Shown here piece by piece: positions 60,070-64,000 of a DNA stretch of 64,000 bases. The notes beneath the pieces were generated by a model. That model did no database searches, was not told where the DNA came from, and worked only from the letters and a program-made list of their open reading frames with translations. Position 1 is the first letter of the stretch. The number at the start of each line of letters is the position of its first letter. Origin of the DNA: Streptomyces sp. NK15101 (GTDB taxonomy: Bacteria; Actinomycetota; Actinomycetes; Streptomycetales; Streptomycetaceae); assembly GCF_020400725.1 (NCBI RefSeq), contig NZ_JAINVG010000006.1, forward strand, positions 62,001 to 126,000, in the 5' to 3' direction. Made by a program: the position numbers and the translations under genes.

Positions 60070-60858
60070 CTAGAGCGGGGTCACGTAGGCGCCCGAGATG
60101 CCTCCGTCGACGAGGAAGTCGCTGGCGTTGACGAAGGAGGAGTCGTCGCTCGCGAGGAAGGCGACGGCGGCGGCGATCTCCTCGGCCTCGGCGAAGCGGC
60201 CGACGGGGATGTGCACGAGGCGGCGCGCGGCCCGCTCGGGGTCCTTGGCGAAGAGCTCCTGGAGGAGCGGGGTGTTGACCGGCCCCGGGCAGAGGGCGTT
60301 GACGCGGATGCCCTCGCGGGCGAACTGGACGCCCAGCTCGCGGGACATGGCGAGGACGCCGCCCTTGGAGGCGGTGTACGAGATCTGGCTGGTGGCGGCG
60401 CCCATGACGGCGACGAAGGAGGCGGTGTTGATGATGGAGCCCTTGCCCTGGCGGCGCATGTAGGGCAGGGCGGCCTTGCAGCAGAGGTAGACGGAGGTGA
60501 GGTTGACGTCCTGGACGCGCTTCCAGGCCTCCAGGCCGGTCTCCAGGATGGAGTCGTCGTCGGGGGGCGAGATGCCGGCGTTGTTGAAGGCGATGTCGAC
60601 GGAGCCGTAGGTGTCGAAGGCGACCTTGAAGAGGTTCTCGACCTCTTCCGGGTCGGTGACGTCGACCTGCACGAAGGTGCCGCCGACCTCCTCCGCGGCG
60701 GCCTTGCCGGCGGTCTCGTCGATGTCGCCGCAGACGACGTTGGCGCCTTCGGAGGCGAGGCGGCGGGCGGTGGCGAGGCCGATGCCGCTGCCGGCTCCGG
60801 TGATGACGGCGGTACGGCCGACCAGGCGGCGGCAGATGTTCTCTTCGGTGCTGCTCAT
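60070..60858 (-). CDS. Short-chain dehydrogenase/reductase
   Basis: A 262-residue classical SDR: cofactor motif TGAGSGIG (about 20-27), NNAGIS, catalytic Tyr-Lys in SYTASKGG and PGPVNTPLL after it. It oxidises or reduces an alcohol/ketone with NAD(P). It lies 6 bp downstream of the aldehyde dehydrogenase gene, so it is the last member of the glnA4-like operon. Confidence 0.88.
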   Translation of the reverse strand: MSSTEENICRRLVGRTAVITGAGSGIGLATARRLASEGANVVCGDIDETAGKAAAEEVGGTFVQVDVTDPEEVENLFKVAFDTYGSVDIAFNNAGISPPDDDSILETGLEAWKRVQDVNLTSVYLCCKAALPYMRRQGKGSIINTASFVAVMGAATSQISYTASKGGVLAMSRELGVQFAREGIRVNALCPGPVNTPLLQELFAKDPERAARRLVHIPVGRFAEAEEIAAAVAFLASDDSSFVNASDFLVDGGISGAYVTPL

Positions 60859-60864
60859 GGGTGC

Positions 60865-62220
60865 TCAGGCCTCCGTGCTGATGAAGACGTTCTTGGTTTC
60901 GGTGAAGGCGGTCAGGGCGTCGGGGCCGAGTTCGCGGCCGAGGCCGGACTGCTGGTAGCCGCCGAACGGGGTCCAGTAGCGGACGCTGGAGTGGGAGTTG
61001 ACGGAGAGGTTGCCGGCCCGCACGGCGCGGGAGGCGCGCAGGGCGCGGCCGACGTCCCGGGTCCAGATCGAGCCGGAGAGGCCGTACTCGGTGGCGTTGG
61101 CGAGGCGGATCGCGTCGGCCTCGTCCTCGAAGGGGAGGACGACGGCGACGGGTCCGAAGATCTCCTCGACGGCGCAGGGGGCGTTCTCGGCGACGCCGGT
61201 GAGGACGGTCGGCGGGAACCAGAAGCCGGGTCCCTCGGGTGCCTTCCCCCGGATGCCTTCGAGGTCGTCGCCCACGTAGGAGCGGACGCGGTCGAGCTGG
61301 GCGCGGGAGATGAGCGGGCCCATCTGGGTGCGCTCGTCGGCGGGGTCGCCGACGACGATCTCCTCGATGGCGGGGGCGAGGAGCCCCAGGAAGCGGTCGT
61401 ACGCGCTCCGCTGGACGAGGATGCGGGTGCGGGCGCAGCAGTCCTGGCCGCTGTTGTCGAGGAAGGACATCGGAGCCGCCGCGGCCGCGGCCTCCAGGTC
61501 CGCGTCGGCGAAGACGATGTTGGGGCTCTTGCCGCCGAGTTCAAGGGTGACGCGCTTCACCTGGTCGGCGCACTTCGCCATGATCGACTTTCCGACCCGG
61601 GTGGAGCCGGTGAAGACGATCTTGGCGATGCCGGGGTGCTCGACGAGGGCGTTCCCGGCGACGGGGCCGGTGCCGGGCAGGACCTGGAAGAGGCCTTCGG
61701 GGAGGCCCGCTTCGAGGGCGAGTTCGGCGAGGCGGAGGGCGGTGAGCGGGGTGGTCTCGGCCGGCTTGAGGAGGACGGCGTTGCCGGCGGCGAGGGCGGG
61801 TGCGGTGGCCCAGGCGGCGATCGGCATGGGGAAGTTCCAGGGGGCGATGACGCCGACGATCCCGAGCGGTTCGAGGATCGTGACGTCGAGGCCGCCGGCC
61901 ACCGGGATCTGGCGGCCGTTGAGGCGCTCCACTCCCCCGGCGGCGAAGTCGAGCAGGTCGCGGACGTTGCCGGCCTCCCAGCGGGCGTTGCCGATGGTGT
62001 GGCCCGCCTCGGTGACCTCCAGGCGGGCCAGTTCCTCGGCGTGGTCGTCGACGACGGCGGCGAAGCGGCGGAGCAGCCGGGCCCGGTCGGCGGGCGCGGC
62101 GGCGGCCCAGCCGCGCTGGGCGGCGGCGGCGCGGGCGACGGCGGCGTCGACGTCGGCGGGGGTGGCGGCGGGGACGGTGGCGACGAGTTCCTCGGTCGCC
62201 GGGTTCAGTACCTGGAGCAA
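60865..62220 (-). CDS. Aldehyde dehydrogenase (NAD-dependent, betaine/gamma-glutamyl-aldehyde type)
   Basis: A 451-residue ALDH: APWNFPMPI (cofactor binding), TGSTRVGKSI, VTLELGGKSPNIVF (catalytic Glu) and NSGQDCCARTRILV (catalytic Cys), then IFGPVAVVLPFEDE. It oxidises an aldehyde to the acid. I propose TTG at 62220 (LLQVLNPATEELV), since GAGAGG lies 6 nt upstream and no ATG/GTG is in frame near the family N-terminus. It follows the GlnA4-like gene by 32 bp. In a gamma-glutamylation route it would oxidise the gamma-glutamyl aldehyde. Confidence 0.88.
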   Translation of the reverse strand: MLQVLNPATEELVATVPAATPADVDAAVARAAAAQRGWAAAAPADRARLLRRFAAVVDDHAEELARLEVTEAGHTIGNARWEAGNVRDLLDFAAGGVERLNGRQIPVAGGLDVTILEPLGIVGVIAPWNFPMPIAAWATAPALAAGNAVLLKPAETTPLTALRLAELALEAGLPEGLFQVLPGTGPVAGNALVEHPGIAKIVFTGSTRVGKSIMAKCADQVKRVTLELGGKSPNIVFADADLEAAAAAAPMSFLDNSGQDCCARTRILVQRSAYDRFLGLLAPAIEEIVVGDPADERTQMGPLISRAQLDRVRSYVGDDLEGIRGKAPEGPGFWFPPTVLTGVAENAPCAVEEIFGPVAVVLPFEDEADAIRLANATEYGLSGSIWTRDVGRALRASRAVRAGNLSVNSHSSVRYWTPFGGYQQSGLGRELGPDALTAFTETKNVFISTEA

Positions 62221-62252
62221 CTCATTCCTCTCAGAGGTGACGCAGAGGCGTT

Positions 62253-63617
62253 TCAGTGGCGTTCGAAGGAGCGGCGCAGCTCCCAGTCGGTCACCGCGGC
62301 GTCGAAGGCGTCGAGTTCGACGCGGGCCATGTTGCGGTAGTGGGCGACGACCTCGGGGCCGAAGGCGGCCTTGGCGATCTCGCTGGTCTCCCAGAGTTCG
62401 GCGGCCTCGCGCAGGGTGGTGGGGACGTGCGCGTACTCGGCGGCGTACGCGTTCCCGGTGCAGGGCGGGGGCAGTTCGAGGCGCTGCTCGATGCCGTACA
62501 GACCGGCGGCGACCAGGCCGGCGACGGCGAGGTAGGGGTTGACGTCGCCGCCGGGGAGGCGGTTCTCGAAGCGGGTGGAGCGGCCGTGGCCGACGACCCG
62601 GAGCGAACAGGTGCGGTTGTCGTGGCCCCAGGCGACGGCGGTGGGGGCGAAGGAGCCGGGCTGGAACCGCTTGTAGGAGTTGATGTTCGGGGCGTAGAGG
62701 AGGGAGAAGTCGCGGAGGGCGGCGAGCTGTCCGGCGAGGAAGTGGCGCATGGTCTCGGACATGTGGTGCTCGTCGTCGCCGGCCATCACGTTCTCTCCGT
62801 CGGCGTTCTGGAGGGAGAGGTGGATGTGGCAGGAGTTGCCCTCGCGCTCGTTGTACTTCGCCATGAAGGTGAGCGAGTAGCCCTCCTGGGCGGCGATCTC
62901 CTTGGCGCCCGTCTTGTAGACGGCGTGCTGGTCGCAGGTGACGAGGGCCTCGTCGTACTTGAAGGCGATCTCGTGCTGGCCGGGGTTGCACTCGCCCTTG
63001 GCGGACTCGACGGTGAGACCGGCGCCGGCCATCTCGTTGCGGATGCGGCGCAGGAGCGGTTCGATGCGTCCGGTGCCGAGGACGGAGTAGTCGATGTTGT
63101 ACTGGTTGGCGGGGGTGAGGCCGCGGTAGTTCGCGTCCCAGGCCTGCTCGTAGCTGTCCTTGAAGACGATGAACTCGAGCTCGGTGCCGACGTGGGCGGT
63201 GAGGCCGAGCTCCGCGAGGCGCTCCAGCTGGCGGCGGAGGATCTGGCGGGGCGCGGCGACGACGGGGGTGCCGTCGGCCCAGGCGAGGTCGGCCGTCACC
63301 ATGGCGGTGGCGTCGTTCCAGGGGAGGCGGCGGAGGGTGGTGAGGTCGGGGTGCATGGCGAAGTCGCCGTAGCCGCGGTCCCAGGAGGACATCTCGTAGC
63401 CGTCGACGGTGTTCATCTCGGTGTCGACGGCGAGGAGGTAGTTGCAGCCCTCGGTGCCGTGGCCGAGGACCTCGTCCAGGAAGAACCGTGCGGCGAACCG
63501 CTTGCCCTGGAGTCTTCCCTGCATGTCGGGGAAGGCCAGGACGACGGTGTCGATCTCGCCGCTCTCGACGAGGGCGCGCAGCTCCTCGACGGTGAGCGGG
63601 GGTGTGCGGTCTGCCAC
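62253..63617 (-). CDS. glnA4: GlnA4-like gamma-glutamyl amide ligase (glutamine synthetase family)
   Basis: A 454-residue GS-fold protein: VVLAFPDMQGRLQGKRF near the start, TELEFIVF, KGECNPGQHEIAFKYD, SCHIHLSL and NSYKRFQPGSFAPTAVAWG with RFENRLPGGDVNPYLA. The GS adenylylation and core ammonia-binding features of GlnA are not conserved. It corresponds in context to S. coelicolor GlnA4 (SCO1613), reported as a gamma-glutamylethanolamide synthetase. It probably glutamylates an amine for catabolism. The GTG at 63617 has GGAGGAG about 7 nt upstream. Confidence 0.85.
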   Translation of the reverse strand: MADRTPPLTVEELRALVESGEIDTVVLAFPDMQGRLQGKRFAARFFLDEVLGHGTEGCNYLLAVDTEMNTVDGYEMSSWDRGYGDFAMHPDLTTLRRLPWNDATAMVTADLAWADGTPVVAAPRQILRRQLERLAELGLTAHVGTELEFIVFKDSYEQAWDANYRGLTPANQYNIDYSVLGTGRIEPLLRRIRNEMAGAGLTVESAKGECNPGQHEIAFKYDEALVTCDQHAVYKTGAKEIAAQEGYSLTFMAKYNEREGNSCHIHLSLQNADGENVMAGDDEHHMSETMRHFLAGQLAALRDFSLLYAPNINSYKRFQPGSFAPTAVAWGHDNRTCSLRVVGHGRSTRFENRLPGGDVNPYLAVAGLVAAGLYGIEQRLELPPPCTGNAYAAEYAHVPTTLREAAELWETSEIAKAAFGPEVVAHYRNMARVELDAFDAAVTDWELRRSFERH

Positions 63618-63706
63618 GGGATTGCTCCTCCTTCGGCCTGCCGGGAGCCATAAGGTATTGCGGAAGACCATTGCTTGGGAAGTGCTGGAGAGAGGAAAAC
63701 GAGAAC
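63618..63706. promoter_or_regulatory. Divergent promoter region between GlnA4-like and FadR-type genes
   Basis: An 89-bp gap with TAAGGT (plus, 63651-63656) as a possible -10 and ATTGC repeated at 63657-63661 and 63670-63674 (13-bp spacing), less GC-rich than the surroundings. A candidate site for the FadR-type regulator. Confidence 0.35.
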
Positions 63707-64000
63707 GTGGCCAGTACGAGTGAATCGGCGGACCGGCTGACGCCCGTGCTGCGGCCGGTGCGGGCGGGCAACGGGTTCGAGGAGGCCCTGGAGCAGATCC
63801 TCCAGGTGGTACGGCTCGGCCTGGTGCCCGGCGGGGAGCGGCTGCCCGCCGAGCGGGAGCTCGCCGACCGGATGGGGATCAGCCGGGTCACCCTGCGCGA
63901 GGTCCTGAAGGTCCTCCAGGAGCAGGGGCTCGTGGAGAGCCGGCGCGGCCGGTACGGCGGGACGTTCGTGCTGCCCCGGGTCCAGACGGCCGACGAGGAC
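63707..64000 (+). CDS. FadR/GntR-family regulator, N-terminal part only
   Basis: The first 98 residues of a GntR-family regulator, cut by the window end: an unstructured start, then LEQILQVVRLGLVPGGERLPAERELADRMGISRVTLREVLKVLQEQGLVESRRGRYGGTFVLP, the winged helix with the FadR-type wing. The GTG start is preceded by GAGAGAGG. Divergent from the GlnA4-like operon, which it probably controls. Confidence 0.85.
   Translation, partial: MASTSESADRLTPVLRPVRAGNGFEEALEQILQVVRLGLVPGGERLPAERELADRMGISRVTLREVLKVLQEQGLVESRRGRYGGTFVLPRVQTADED

Noticed and set aside
62256..63653. 465-codon plus-strand frame opposite glnA4
   Set aside because: Val/Gly/Asp/Glu-rich shadow of the real minus-strand coding sequence with no family match; the same applies to frames opposite argJ, metQ and pheS.

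Overview
The window is chromosomal DNA of a Streptomyces species. The evidence is very high GC with G/C-rich third codon positions, frequent GTG/TTG starts, actinobacterial families throughout (DUF1918, DUF1844, SseB, mycosin-type protease, NsdA-like TPR regulator) and a gene order that, from memory, follows the S. coelicolor core chromosome from the cobalamin/metNIQ genes through argH, argRDBJC, pheST and infC-rpmI-rplT to the glnA4 neighbourhood. I see no insertion sequence, prophage, CRISPR array, tRNA/rRNA or secondary-metabolite cluster.

Layout. 1-2790: cobalamin genes (N-terminus of a probable BluB-CobT fusion, then cobL). 2861-6700: an acetyltransferase and the methionine importer metN-metI-metQ, preceded by a possible Cys/Met-rich leader peptide. 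6.9-15.4 kb: small membrane proteins, an acetyltransferase, a sigma-like factor, a secreted phosphodiesterase, an acyltransferase, a pentapeptide-like membrane protein and a TetR-controlled MFS exporter. 15.4-27.0 kb: the arginine region, with argH (-), argC-J-B-D-R (-, start/stop overlaps) and argG (+), interrupted by HEAT-repeat, PNPOx-like, L,D-transpeptidase-like and zinc-ribbon genes. argH, argC and argG have near-consensus promoters overlapped by one shared 12-bp inverted repeat, which fits control by ArgR, encoded here.

27.1-38.1 kb: accessory mix: M48 protease, ECF41-type sigma factor with an internal tandem repeat, a decayed ABC-F gene, VOC protein, rRNA methyltransferase, degenerate histidine-phosphatase relative, a MocR regulator whose start codon overlaps that of a divergent EamA transporter, secreted glycoside-hydrolase-like protein and 3-hydroxyacyl-CoA dehydrogenase. 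38.2-45.5 kb: signalling/regulatory genes (Nudix, NsdA-like TPR regulator, PP2C phosphatase, TPR protein, flavin monooxygenase, small membrane methyltransferase, TPR-LuxR regulator).

45.7-53.6 kb: translation block in one orientation (pheT, pheS, sensor kinase, SpoU methylase, rplT, rpmI, infC). infC appears to start at an ATC codon behind a strong Shine-Dalgarno and a ~290-nt leader holding a terminator-like hairpin. 53.6-58.7 kb: DUF1844 gene followed by a triplicated terminator-like 72-bp unit, SseB protein, mycosin-like protease with a membrane partner, and an alanine-racemase-fold enzyme. 58.7-64 kb: exported HAD phosphatase, then SDR, aldehyde dehydrogenase and GlnA4-like glutamate ligase with a divergent FadR/GntR regulator (cut by the window end), a probable gamma-glutamylation amine-catabolism locus.

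No wholly new multi-gene system is evident. The strongest items for follow-up are regulatory: the arg operators, the infC leader and ATC start, the metN leader peptide, the overlapping divergent starts at 34434/34435, the triplicated terminator, and a group of genes with a -10 box exactly 6 nt before the start codon (predicted leaderless mRNAs).
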